Below the pieces are notes generated by a model that saw only the letters and a list, made by a program, of their open reading frames with translations, had not been told where the DNA came from and ran no database searches. Positions 23,706 through 34,570 of a stretch of 34,570 bases of DNA are shown here, piece after piece (position 1 is the first letter of the stretch; the number at the start of each line of letters is the position of its first letter). The position numbers and the translations under genes were made by a program. Location of the stretch: positions 1 to 34,570 of the forward strand of contig JADGJA010000167.1 of assembly GCA_027596035.1 (NCBI GenBank), written 5' to 3'. The stretch is from Thoreauomyces humboldtii (taxonomy: Eukaryota; Chytridiomycota; Chytridiomycetes; Spizellomycetales; Powellomycetaceae).

Positions 23706-25527
23706 ATGGCACCAAACTCACAGCTCGACCGCTGGGCGGCAGACAAGCTGGCAGAGCAGATGGGGCTTGGAGGGGAAGAGCTGAAGCAGATCGTAGAGTT
23801 CTTGTTGAGCATTCAGACGCCCGAGGAGGTTGTGGAGTTCCTGTCGGTGAGTCCTCGTGTGCGGCTCCAACCTGCCGACAAGTCACCGACGCATGAGGCG
23901 TTTCCGAAACTCATGCCCATCTCGTCACTAGGGCATGCTAGGAACGGATTCCGCTGCAGTGACGTTCATCGAAGAGTTTAATACGAAGCGCTTCCCAAAA
24001 ATGACCACTTCAGGCGCCTGGACCGCCCCGTTGAAGACAGCGGTGCCGGAACCTGTCGCGCCAGAAGGCTATCGCAAAGCCCCGCTGAATGACCATGCGC
24101 CCGGAAACAACCAGAACGCTGCCAGAGGGGAGGACGCCGGCTTGCTCATCAGCGACAGGTTGGAGTCATCGCCCTCTGGAACCCGAGCTGCGAACGCGAT
24201 AGGGAAGAAGAAGAAGGGAAAGGCGGGGGGACGCATGAACGTAGACGCGGCAAATTCGGCTCTTGAGGACATCGATGGAATGGTGAAGGTGGGTAATGCC
24301 CCGGCTGGATTTGGGGGACGGGTCGCATGCGAATGCTTGGGTATGTTGGCCTGTGCGTTTGGACTTGCCTGCGTCCCGGCTGGCTTGCTCAGATACTTCC
24401 AACTTTCAGCCGCTGTTCACGGACTTGTCACGAACTGCTTGCATTGCGGAAGAATCGTATGCCGGTTGGAGGGAGAAGGTCCTTGCGCGACGTGCGGCAC
24501 ACCTGTCCACTCCGCTCGGCAGCAGATCACTCTCGTGCAAACACGGAAACGGGAGGCCGCTGCGAAGCCAAAGCCGAAGGATGGTTACGTGGGTTCCCGA
24601 TATGGGCGTGCCGCCGGTGCTCAGATCCCCCTCGCTTCCGCATCCGCAGCGGCAGCTGCTTCCGCCACTGTCGACTCTACATTGTTCCCAACGTTGATGT
24701 CGGAAGCAGACCGTGCGGCCCTCAACAAAGCGGAAGCTCAAAGAGAACGGCTACTCGACTACCAGCGAAACTCGACGGCCCGAACAAGAGTGCACGGTAA
24801 GGCTCTCCATTCGTTTTATCACATCAGCATCCATGTCTTACTTGTTGTATGGTTAAAGACCAGGCTAGCGATTTCTCGTATGAAGACGACGCGGCCAACA
24901 AGTGGCTGAGCGCGGAAGATCGCGCGCTGGCCTTGCGAAAGGCACAGGAAGAACGCAAATGGGCCGAGGATCAGAAGCGTCGAAGGGTCATCTCCATCGA
25001 TTTGGTAAACAAACGTGTCACGTCCGCTGTTGAGCAAAATCCTTTCGCCAAAGCTGGAACTCCAGGTTTGTATCCAGTGCTTTCTCTACCGTCATCAACT
25101 ACCTTACTGATACATACGCTCTTATACAGGCACCCGGGTGGAACCCGTATCCGAGGAAGCACCAATAGATGCTGGTTCCACGGGCCAATTCCGAAATCCC
25201 ACGATCCGCATTGCCCCTATCTACACGCCACCAACCCCGGTTGGAACGACAAAACAAACATCGAAGGCGGCGTCGACTGAGACCCCGTCCGTCGCCCGAA
25301 TTCCCATTCAGCGACGTAAAGCCGCAGCGGCCCTTGCCGAGATCGGCCAAAATGTCCCAGTCGCACCCGCAACGCCACCGCCGAAAGGCAAGACGCAGAA
25401 GAAGGGTAAAACTCAACTTCGGCGCTTGCAGCATGACCTTGCAGGTTTCGAGGGCCTCTATGAAGAGGAAGGGGGTGATCGAAGGGATGGCGGAGAAGAG
25501 GCGGAGGACGAGCCGGCACGGGGTTGA
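23706..25527 (+). CDS. TRIP4/ASC-1-type zinc finger protein (Rqt4-like)
   Basis: Exons 23706-23846, 23932-24340, 24410-24796, 24859-25065 and 25130-25527 (introns 62-85 nt), 513 aa. Splicing at 24340/24410 builds the C2HC5 zinc finger: C-x-C-L-x3-H ('CECLAAVHGLVTNC'), then 'CLHCGRIVCRLEGEGPC' and 'CATCGTPV', the defining domain of activating signal cointegrator 1. The N-terminal 50 residues form the helical module seen in these proteins (DRWAADKLAEQMGL ... TPEEVVEFL). A Lys-rich stretch (GKKKKGKAGG) precedes the finger. The C-terminus is Pro/Lys-rich. In animals TRIP4 is part of the ASC-1 complex. In yeast the related Rqt4 helps the Slh1 helicase split collided ribosomes. I infer that role here. 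Confidence 0.9.
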
Positions 25528-25710
25528 TGAGCTTCGTAACGCAATGAATGCGGGCTGCTACCCTTTTCGACCAATGCAGATTACCCGTCGTCTCACCGCT
25601 GCACTCCAAAACTTTGCTTTATCCCGTTATTGTTCGATGTACCAAATCGCTCCAACGTTCCTCCCCACTTTCGATATAAACAACGATTCAGCTTCGTTGC
25701 TGATCTACGA

Positions 25711-26983
25711 TCAGCGAATTCCCTTGTTTTTAGAGTTGACATCTGCTACGCTCCTGGATTTCCAGCTCTCAAGACCCTGACTGAGAGACTTGCTAGGGCT
25801 GACCGATCGCCCACCATACAGGCCTGTTTGAGGCATTCTTCTCCGCTGCATCTCGGGTGTAATGGTTGGCAGGCCTATACCAGGACCGGAGCTCGTCATG
25901 CTTCCCGTCACACCCGGCGCCAGACTCATGCTACCCCCTCCTCCAAAGCCGCCTCCCAAGCTGCGGTTGACGTTGCTGGCAGAGTACGAAGACGTGAGCG
26001 AGTGACTTCCCGATAGTGGGGAGATGGTCGGATGCACTTTGGCATCGATCACAGCCGTCAGGAAGTTGTATATCCGTTCAAGAGCGGGGCTGTAGGCGAC
26101 TTGTTGCTGAGTGGACTTGTGTCACAGGAAGTGTCAGTAACAGGTCCGAAAGGCAAGTACGATAACGTGCCGAGGATCTACCATATTTATGCAGTCGCCC
26201 CCGTACTCTTCCGCAATGCTACTCCGCCGCCTTTCTCTGGCGTCTGAGGCCAAGTCCGCTTTCGTTCCCACGACCAAAATTGGTATGCTTGGGGGAATCT
26301 CTCCGACGCGCACGTCAATGTCGAAATCTTCAGCAATAAGAACCTTCTGATCAGATGAAATGCACATCAGATGAACCGTGCAGACCAAAATTGACAAAGA
26401 CCAACCCAGATGACCGTGGTCCCTCAGATCCCGAGAGCTCCCAGATTCGTTCGGAGATTTGAAGTGTGCGGATCCGAACACCTCTGCCACCCACTTCCAA
26501 AGGTTCTGATATGACTTCCTGTTGGTGATGTCGTGTACGAGTATCAGGGCATTGACGTTGGCATAAAGTATGGAACGAGATGCCCGCTGCTTTGACGACC
26601 CCGAGATGTCGAGAAACTCGACGAAGTAGCTACGTTTCGTTCGTGGATACTCGTGAACCTGTTGGCAACGTTGACAAAACCGCAAAGTCAAGCACAGCGA
26701 TCAAAGGCTGTAAGCCCCCGAAGTGAAGTCAGTCAGTCACCTTGACATCGACGGCGCATCCCACAGTGTGGACTGGTGACTTGAGGACCTCGCCTTTGCA
26801 CAGGAGATGGACCAGGCTGGTTTTGCCGACGCCTTTGCTGAGTGTCAGTCAGATTGAGCAACCAAGATGGGCCTTCTCAGGATGTCTGCCGCTGTGCCCA
26901 CCAGAATCTCCTACCACGAGTACCCGGGCCTTGTCGATTGGGTCGAAAGTGGAGAGACCGAGGCCTCGCTGTTCCATTGGCAT
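25711..26983 (-). CDS. RABL3-type Ras-like small GTPase
   Basis: Minus-strand exons 26983-26902, 26832-26741, 26658-26182 and 26115-25711 (introns 69, 82 and 66 nt), about 351 aa. The P-loop is rebuilt across intron 1 as GDSG|VGKT (25-32). It is followed by '[15 protein letters not shown]', '[16 protein letters not shown]' (switch I area), 'VEFLDISGS' in place of DxxG, '[20 protein letters not shown]' and the base-binding 'VVGTKAD'. These residues and the His-Leu-Leu-Cys after the P-loop fit RABL3 rather than a Rab. The C-terminus is a Gly/Ser-rich tail of about 100 residues with no prenylation Cys. RABL3 is tied to Ras prenylation chaperoning and division in animals. Its role in fungi is unknown. 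The central Ser-rich insert (about residues 128-165) may hide a short intron; I kept it open. Confidence 0.85.
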
Positions 26984-27655
26984 TGGTGTACAACAGACTC
27001 TTGGGTTTTTTGTGAGGCACGCTGCGCGCTGATTCTGACTCCGTTACACATTCGAATGTAATCTGCGGTTGCACAGGGATGGAATGTTCCACAGCCAAAG
27101 ATCAAACCTTAATCGGTTGAATTTTTTATAGACTGCATAGTACTGTAACTTCTATATGATTACTCTTAGAAGGCAGAACCTGGTGTGACCGCTGAGTAGC
27201 GGGGCTATAGCATGTAGATTCATGGATCTGACAATTGCTTGATCTCAGCAAGAAGGACCGACCGTCGTTGTGTTCAGAAACAGGATGGGGTGGGCATGCA
27301 TGTGTCCGTCTTCAGTGCGATTTGGCACTGAGAATCGAAGCAGACGCTCAGGTGGACGGCGAGGTTGGACGTTGCGAGGTAGTGGACGACAAAGGAGGGC
27401 TCTTCTGTTGGATCTGTCAGTGCTTCATGTGGGTTCTTTGTACATGAATTCGTCAGCTCATCGACCGCGGCCGCATCAATCCCATCGGACGAACAATAGT
27501 GTAATTTACAGGAAAGGAAAGAAAGAAAGAAGAGCAGAGGGAAGTTGGGGGGAAAGGGGAAAGTAGAAAGAAGCCACTCGATGTGTGTGATGTTGTTGTT
27601 GCCTGCTTGTCTCTATACGGTTTTTTTCGAAGATAGGGAGTTTTGAACTTCACAG
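26984..27655. other. Intergenic region upstream of the RABL3-like gene
   Basis: 670 nt between the RABL3-like start and the ZFAND4-like stop, both on the minus strand. It is AT-richer around 27110-27170, with a purine-rich stretch at 27510-27570. No gene recognised. Confidence 0.5.
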
Positions 27656-30085
27656 TCAGATCTTCTCCAGCTTCTCCTTTTTGATAGGCGGATTCTCCTT
27701 TGCGAGCATGATCTTCCCTGCACCTCGATAGTCGAAGACGCAGGAATGACGGTCCGAATATCTGTGGACGGAGCAGAACATCTGAAGAAAGATGAAGTAT
27801 CAGGTGGTGTGCTATTGAGATCTGAGATAGATGATGGGCTGAATGACTTCACCTGATTACATCGACACTTGAACGAAGTGGCGGGTCCGATCTTCTTCTT
27901 GCACGAAAAGCATCTCCTGCTCGTTATCACGGTTGTGACGGGGGTTCTGGGCGGCACGGTTCGCAACGAACCGCTTCCTGAATTCGGATCGCGTTTGGAT
28001 CGGGGACGGTCGGTTCGCGCGCTCGTCTTTTCCGTCCTGCCGTTGTTGTTGGTGTTGGTGTTGGTGTTCGTGGGATGATCGGCGATGTTGGGTTGGTTAT
28101 GGGTCGTCAGCAAAGCTGACAAGGATGAGGTGGAGTCCTGGTGGTGAAGACACTCCATCCCTCGTTGCCGCATCGTGATGGTTCCGGTTTTGATCACGCG
28201 TGAACAGCCTCCTCGTCTACCTGTTGTCGTTCCCGATAGGGATGTGAATTCGTTGACGTGTTCCGTAGAAGAAGCAAGATCCGTGTCGATGGATGATGAG
28301 CAAGGCGAAGGTCCCTCTCCGTTCGTGTAATCCATCGGCATCGGCATGGAAGATCTTCGTTTCCTCAATCTCCTACCTCCCGTCGTCGTCGGTTTCCCTT
28401 TTCCGCGCTCTTGAGGCAGGGATCTCGGCTTCGTACACAGTCCACCTACAACATCTGAGCTACCAACGGCTCTCTCCGTGGGAGGCGTGGCGGGAGGAGT
28501 GTCGTCCATGACGCTCCTCCGTTTTGCCAGTTGGATGGCGGACGCGGGACGGGTTTTGGGGATGATGATCATGGGACCTGTTCCTCCTGGTATCCTCATG
28601 ACCGAAATGGCGGTTGCAGGACGAACCCGTCTTCGTGCCGTACGAGGATATCCTCTCGCTTTGTAAGCTCCTGCTGATTTCAGACCTAGGACGTCGCGAA
28701 GGAGATCTTGCATGGCTGATTCTCCTGACGATGGACGGGTGTTGCAGGTGGAATTGGAATTAGAACTGGATGGTGACAGTGGACGTCGAAGACGGAGTGA
28801 GTCCGTCGACGAGGATCGACCTATCGATCGAAACGAGTTCGTTGAAGAACAGGAATCCCCGGAATCGGGTCGCCGTTCCAATTCCTCCTGAGATGTCTGC
28901 GTTTGAGTATGGGTCTGAGAGTCGAACAGACGGTCCCCCCTTGTGTCCCGCCCCATCTCCATCTCTCCCATTCCCATTCCGATCTCCCGCATCTCCTCTG
29001 ATTGTCGTCGTTGCATCTGCATCCGCATCTGCGACATCAGATCCTCCTCCGACTCCTGAATGTTCTGGTCTCGGTCTCGACGGAGAGAGTTCATGACGAA
29101 GGAGGATGCGTCAAGGGATAAGTCATGGAAGACCTCGAGTCCAGCCAGTTCAGCGAGTTGGAGAAGACGCCTTCGATCCGGTCTACTGTCGCGTATGTCG
29201 GTCATATGAAATTCGAGCATGTACATGTCGTCGTCTTCTTTACAGAGCAGTAGCACAACGGGATCGTCGTCCTTTACGTTCTGTTTTATCTTCATGGGTG
29301 GTCCAGGTCCTTCACAACAAGGTTAATGTCGATGTTGATGAGGAGAAGGTATCCCAAGAAAATATCCCAGACTCACCCGTGGACATGTGCAACACCAACT
29401 GCATCCTAGACCCATCTTGTATCCCGAACGCACTGATGGGAGTAGAGTCATCCGCCAAAGCCTTTTCCCTCCAGATCAGGATCTGAGACTCCATGGCGAT
29501 CCCTTCCATCTCCTGTATCCTTCTCTTGACGTCCCCTACTTGATCCGCGGCGTGGACCTGAATGTAGAACCGACCCGTCAACGTCCCGATGTCCAGCGTC
29601 ATGAGATCGGGATGTCGACTTCGTCCTATTCCCATTCCCATGTTGGTTGCCTCCCCCGTCGCGGATCCGGGGGTCGTCTCCCGAGAGCTGTCGGTGGAGG
29701 AGAGAGTTGTGCCGGTGCTGGTGCTAGTGCTAGTGCCAGGTGCGTCAGGTGTGGATGTCGTCCTTGGGCGGAGTGACCTCGTGGCGTCTTCAGGTGGTGT
29801 ACCGTTCGACCTCTGGGAATGCGAGTCCACGCCTGCGTCGATGAGCATGTTCATGTTCAAGGTGGAAGTGGAGTTGCCGCTGCTGTTGATGGCGCTTCCT
29901 GGGTCCTTTGTCAGAAGGGTTGTTCGAGGACTTGCGGTCGCAAGTCGTCGTGCTGAACGAAGTGTCTTTGTGTGCTGAGTTCGGCTGGGTGATCTTCCAC
30001 CGCTGCCACTTCCTCCTCCTCCACCTCCTCCTGGCAAGGGTAGCTTGTTGCCAGAGTCTGAGTCTGAGATGCCGGCGCTCTTCAT
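27656..30085 (-). CDS. ZFAND4-type protein: ubiquitin-like domain plus AN1 zinc finger
   Basis: Minus-strand exons 30085-29377, 29309-27853 and 27781-27656 (introns 67 and 71 nt), 763 aa. A low-complexity N-terminus (Gly run, Thr-Ser repeats) precedes a ubiquitin-like fold at about 160-236 ('LDIGTLTGRFYIQV', 'GDVKRRIQEMEGI', 'SRMQLVLHMSTGGPGPP'). A long Ser/Arg-rich disordered middle follows. The C-terminal AN1 finger is completed by the last splice: 'CFSCKKKIG', 'FKCRCNQ|MFCSVHRYSDRHSC', 'FDYRGAGKIMLAKENPP', ending KLEKI. The order and the C-terminal sequence match animal ZFAND4/ANUBL1. AN1 proteins with UBL domains work with ubiquitin and Cdc48/proteasome quality control, and that is inferred here. 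The 41-aa last exon is easily missed because the unspliced frame runs on to a false stop. Confidence 0.9.
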
Positions 30086-30264
30086 TGCTGTATGTCTTCG
30101 GATGAACCGCCCCCTTCTGGCCGAGGGTGCCTTGTTTTGCTACGGAGAGGAATATAGGAGTAGCTCTCGACTTTTCCCTGAGCGGGCTCGATTACGTTTA
30201 GGGTGGCCCACTGTCCAATTGTTACCGTCAGCTCAACGTTCCCCAACCTCAAAAGCCAGGACAT
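30082..30264 (-). CDS. Upstream ORF overlapping the ZFAND4-like start
   Basis: On the minus strand ATG 30264 opens 60 codons (MSWLLRLGNVELTVTIGQW ... EDIQQ) ending in TGA at 30084-30082. That stop overlaps the ZFAND4-like start as ATGA. A 5' extension is possible through a 53-nt intron (donor GTGACG) to an ATG at 30423, giving about 95 aa with a beta-rich look. I recognise no family. It may be a regulatory uORF or part of a small gene. Confidence 0.3.
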   Translation of the reverse strand: MSWLLRLGNVELTVTIGQWATLNVIEPAQGKVESYSYIPLRSKTRHPRPEGGGSSEDIQQ

Positions 30265-30423
30265 CAAGAGTCATCCGTCCAGCGATAGCGACCGTCGTCA
30301 CCTTCTCCCCACTCCCACCACCCGTCCCGGAAGGCCGGAAGCGGCTCCCGTCAGGATGAAGACCTTGACGGTGAGCTTTCCGACCAGGTTCTCGTCCACC
30401 GCTCGTCCACCGCCGACGCGCAT

Positions 30424-30736
30424 GAAAGATGAACATTGCTGAGGAGCTAAATGAAGATCACGAGGTGGAAGAGGGTTTCAAGCGGCTCTTTGGAGTGAGA
30501 GGAACCTCGCGAGGTGCTGAAGGACCGACTAAGGCGCCATCGGCTTGGCTGTCCAAACCGTCAAGACCTTCCAGCCAAGCCTCCAAACCTTCAAGACCAC
30601 GACCATCGATGTTGGATGAAAACGGCTTGCGTCCACAAGTTCCAATCTTCTTGTCTTCAGTTCAGCAACTTGTCGCTTTGCTGGAGGACGGCGTCGCCCG
30701 ATCCTTCATACCATCTTCAGGTTCGCCTCCTCAAGC
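30424..30736. other. Intergenic region before the aspartic protease
   Basis: An open frame crosses this stretch (30429-30839, 136 codons, with a short SKPSRPSS-type repeat) but it overlaps the protease signal-peptide exon in another frame and looks like chance. It probably holds the protease promoter. Confidence 0.4.
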
Positions 30737-32161
30737 ATGCGCTTATCCGATGTATTGGCCTTGGGGGTCTTTGCTGCGACTGTCAACGTCGCGGGTGCAC
30801 CCGTTGATGCCAATTCCAATTCGAACGTTCTTCCGCTGACTCACCGTTCGTCCAGTCCTGGAATGCGCTTTGCCGAGTACCATGCAGTTCGACTTTCCGG
30901 GAGCAGTCGATAGGCCGCGAATGTTACGGTCGGGGTCGTGCCGTACAGAGGAGTACGAGACAAGTTCTACAACGTTGCGGTGACAGCTAGCGGCAATCAG
31001 ACGAAACTTCTCTGCTTGGACATAGGGAGTGCCGATAGTAAGTGGACAAGTCCGATGGTCTCTTTGAATGTTTGGGTTCGGTCTCACTGCTCCAGTCTGG
31101 TTCCGCGGTGAGCACTGCGTGTCTTCTGACACCTCTTGCAGTTCTGGGCGACCCTTTTTGGACGTCAGTGATGCCATCCACTTCCGCGAGACGAATCTGA
31201 CATTTGCTGTTCACTGTATGTTGAACCTGATGCTGAGTCGGGCGGTCCACCAGGTGGTTACAACCTTGTTTGCTAGATGCGACTGGCGGAGCGAATGGTA
31301 GCATTTATATGACTGACTATTCGATCGGAACGATAACTGCCACCAATGCATGTGTCGGTGTCAGCGCCTGGGAGGATCAGTTCGACGAAATCGATGATGC
31401 CGTGCGTTCACGTCGAATCCAACCACATCCGTTTACTGCATGTACTAGATGCTCTCATCTCTGCGTTGTAGGGCATCATTGGATTCGCATTCGGTGCTTT
31501 CTCGCAGATTGGAAACGTGACAAACACCGGCAAAGGCCCCATAGAAGACCTGAACCTACAGAAATTTGGTCTATACCTGCAAAGCTCAAGAGACGGCGAC
31601 GACGGCGAGATCACGCTCAACCGCGTCAACTCCGCACGGTTCACGGGCTCAATCAACTATTACCCTGTGACCGGTCCCGGTTTCTGGAGTCTGCAAGCTG
31701 CAAACACGACCATCTCACTGGGAAATGAAACCGTTCAAATGTCGAGTGGAAACCTTATCACCGATTCGGGAACCCCGTCGATCGGATTCGGATTGGAGGC
31801 AAACGCGCTTCTTGGGCTGATGTCATTCTCTGCCAACGGGACCGTCGAGTGCTCGTACGGGCAGACTGGACCGGATCTTACAATCACTCTCGATGACGGC
31901 AAGACATACGATGTTCCCGCATCTGAGTATGTGATCGCATTAGAGACAGGTGACCTTTGCACTATCGGCATCACGGCATCCAGCGGTACTACCGGTGAGG
32001 ATAAAGCTCTCGGATCTTGCAGGAAGACGGACACTATTCAGCGTTTCTTTCTTGTAGGTGTCTTGGGATCCCCCTTTCTCCGTTCCTATTACACCGTACA
32101 TGATGTAGCAAACCAGCGGCAGGGATTTGCGAAGGCTGTTCACCCCCCGAATCTCATGTAA
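30737..32161 (+). pseudogene. Pepsin-like aspartic protease (A1), 5' half apparently disrupted
   Basis: ATG 30737 opens a secretion signal (MRLSDVLALGVFAATVNVAG) and propeptide with FAEYHAVRL, then meets TAG at 30911-30913. The same frame continues with 'VVPYRGVRDKFYNVAVTASG' and the first catalytic site 'LDIGSAD' (normally DTGSSD), with a GTAAGT donor at 31038. A 12-nt exon (31096-31107) would supply the expected Ile-Trp-Phe-Arg, but it joins 31142-31215 ('FLDVSDAIHFRETN') one base out of frame. From 31277-31401 ('ATGGANGSIYMTDYS') and 31472-32161 the gene is intact: 'GIIGFAFGAF', second site 'ITDSGTPS', 'GSPFLRSYYTV', and a stop at 32161. Such enzymes are secreted endoproteases. Either it is a decaying gene or it has non-standard splicing. 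A 27-nt intron could skip the TAG but is unusually short. No membrane anchor. Confidence 0.55.
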
Positions 32162-32465
32162 AGCTGGCGGTGTGGCACGATCTAGGATTTTGTGATTGCT
32201 CTGCTTGGAGCAGAGCTGTATATCTGCATAGGCACAGAGTGCATTCCAACGAAGTTTATGGTTCAACGCAATCGCTGAGCTCCAATCGCTGAGCTGCTTT
32301 CGTCGTACTCCCATCTGTCGAAAAAACGCTGCAAAAGGTCACATCATGGCAGGCCACCAACGACTCCTGACCCAGTCGACGTAGCGCCCGCCTGAGTATT
32401 CATTAGCTAGCATCATCAGAGCGCTACATCTAGCTGCCACTACTCGTGATGCTGGCGCATCCGGC
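32162..32465. other. Convergent 3' region
   Basis: About 300 nt between the stops of the protease (+) and the histone-binding WD40 gene (-). A near-duplicate phrase (CAATCGCTGAGCT...CAATCGCTGAGCTG) occurs at 32269-32296. Nothing else seen. Confidence 0.5.
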
Positions 32466-34473
<2,008 letters not shown>

Positions 34474-34570
34474 GTTGGGAATGCTGGATGATGCACTGAT
34501 GGATGGGTGAAGGCCAAGCGTAGGTCCAGGTCCCGACCGAGATGCAAAGTCAACCGAGGGGGGGGGGAGG

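Noticed and set aside
27613..27655. Unspliced end of the ZFAND4-like frame
   Set aside because: Splicing at 27853/27781 gives the conserved AN1 C-terminus and stops at 27656. The read-through tail has no such match.
30429..30839. 136-codon plus-strand frame with SKPSRP repeats
   Set aside because: Overlaps the aspartic protease signal-peptide exon in another frame and shows no domain.

Overview
The window is nuclear DNA from a filamentous or yeast-like fungus. It is most likely a basidiomycete, because nearly every gene is split by several short introns (about 57-95 nt) with GT...AG ends and CTNA-like branch sites, and coding DNA is moderately GC-rich and tightly packed on both strands. I cannot place it to genus from the sequence alone. 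I see no transposon, CRISPR array, plasmid or viral gene, and no sign of a secondary-metabolite cluster. Most of the window is conserved housekeeping and signalling genes, which I rebuilt exon by exon by requiring reading-frame continuity across introns and conserved motifs at the joins.

Layout, left to right: a gene fragment leaving the left edge (-); a mitochondrial-type pentatricopeptide (PPR) protein with a three-copy internal repeat (+); a UvrD/FBH1-like superfamily 1 helicase carrying a zinc knuckle and a presequence-like N-terminus (-); a CRAL-TRIO (Sec14) lipid-binding protein (+); the stress MAP kinase HOG1 (-); a 1.3 kb gene-poor gap; the tandem-HtrA nuclear serine protease NMA111 (-); an orphan protein with about seven membrane segments (-); an uncertain small gene (-); a tRNA-Ala(AGC) (+); a large multi-pass family 2 glycosyltransferase (+); calcineurin B, CNB1 (-); a TRIP4/ASC-1-type zinc-finger protein (+); a RABL3-type small GTPase (-); a ZFAND4-type ubiquitin-like/AN1 protein (-); a secreted aspartic protease whose 5' half looks broken (+); and an RBBP4/MSI1/HAT2-type histone-binding WD40 protein (-).

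The genes do not form one pathway. HOG1 and CNB1 are the two classic fungal stress-signalling components (osmotic MAPK and Ca2+/calcineurin), and TRIP4 belongs to ribosome-quality-control/ASC-1 biology. The PPR protein and possibly the helicase point to mitochondria. The main oddities are the damaged aspartic protease, the zinc-knuckle helicase, the PPR tandem repeat, two membrane proteins I cannot name, atypical 5' splice sites in the CRAL-TRIO gene, and an upstream ORF overlapping the ZFAND4 start codon. Exon borders are my manual models and have not been checked against transcripts.
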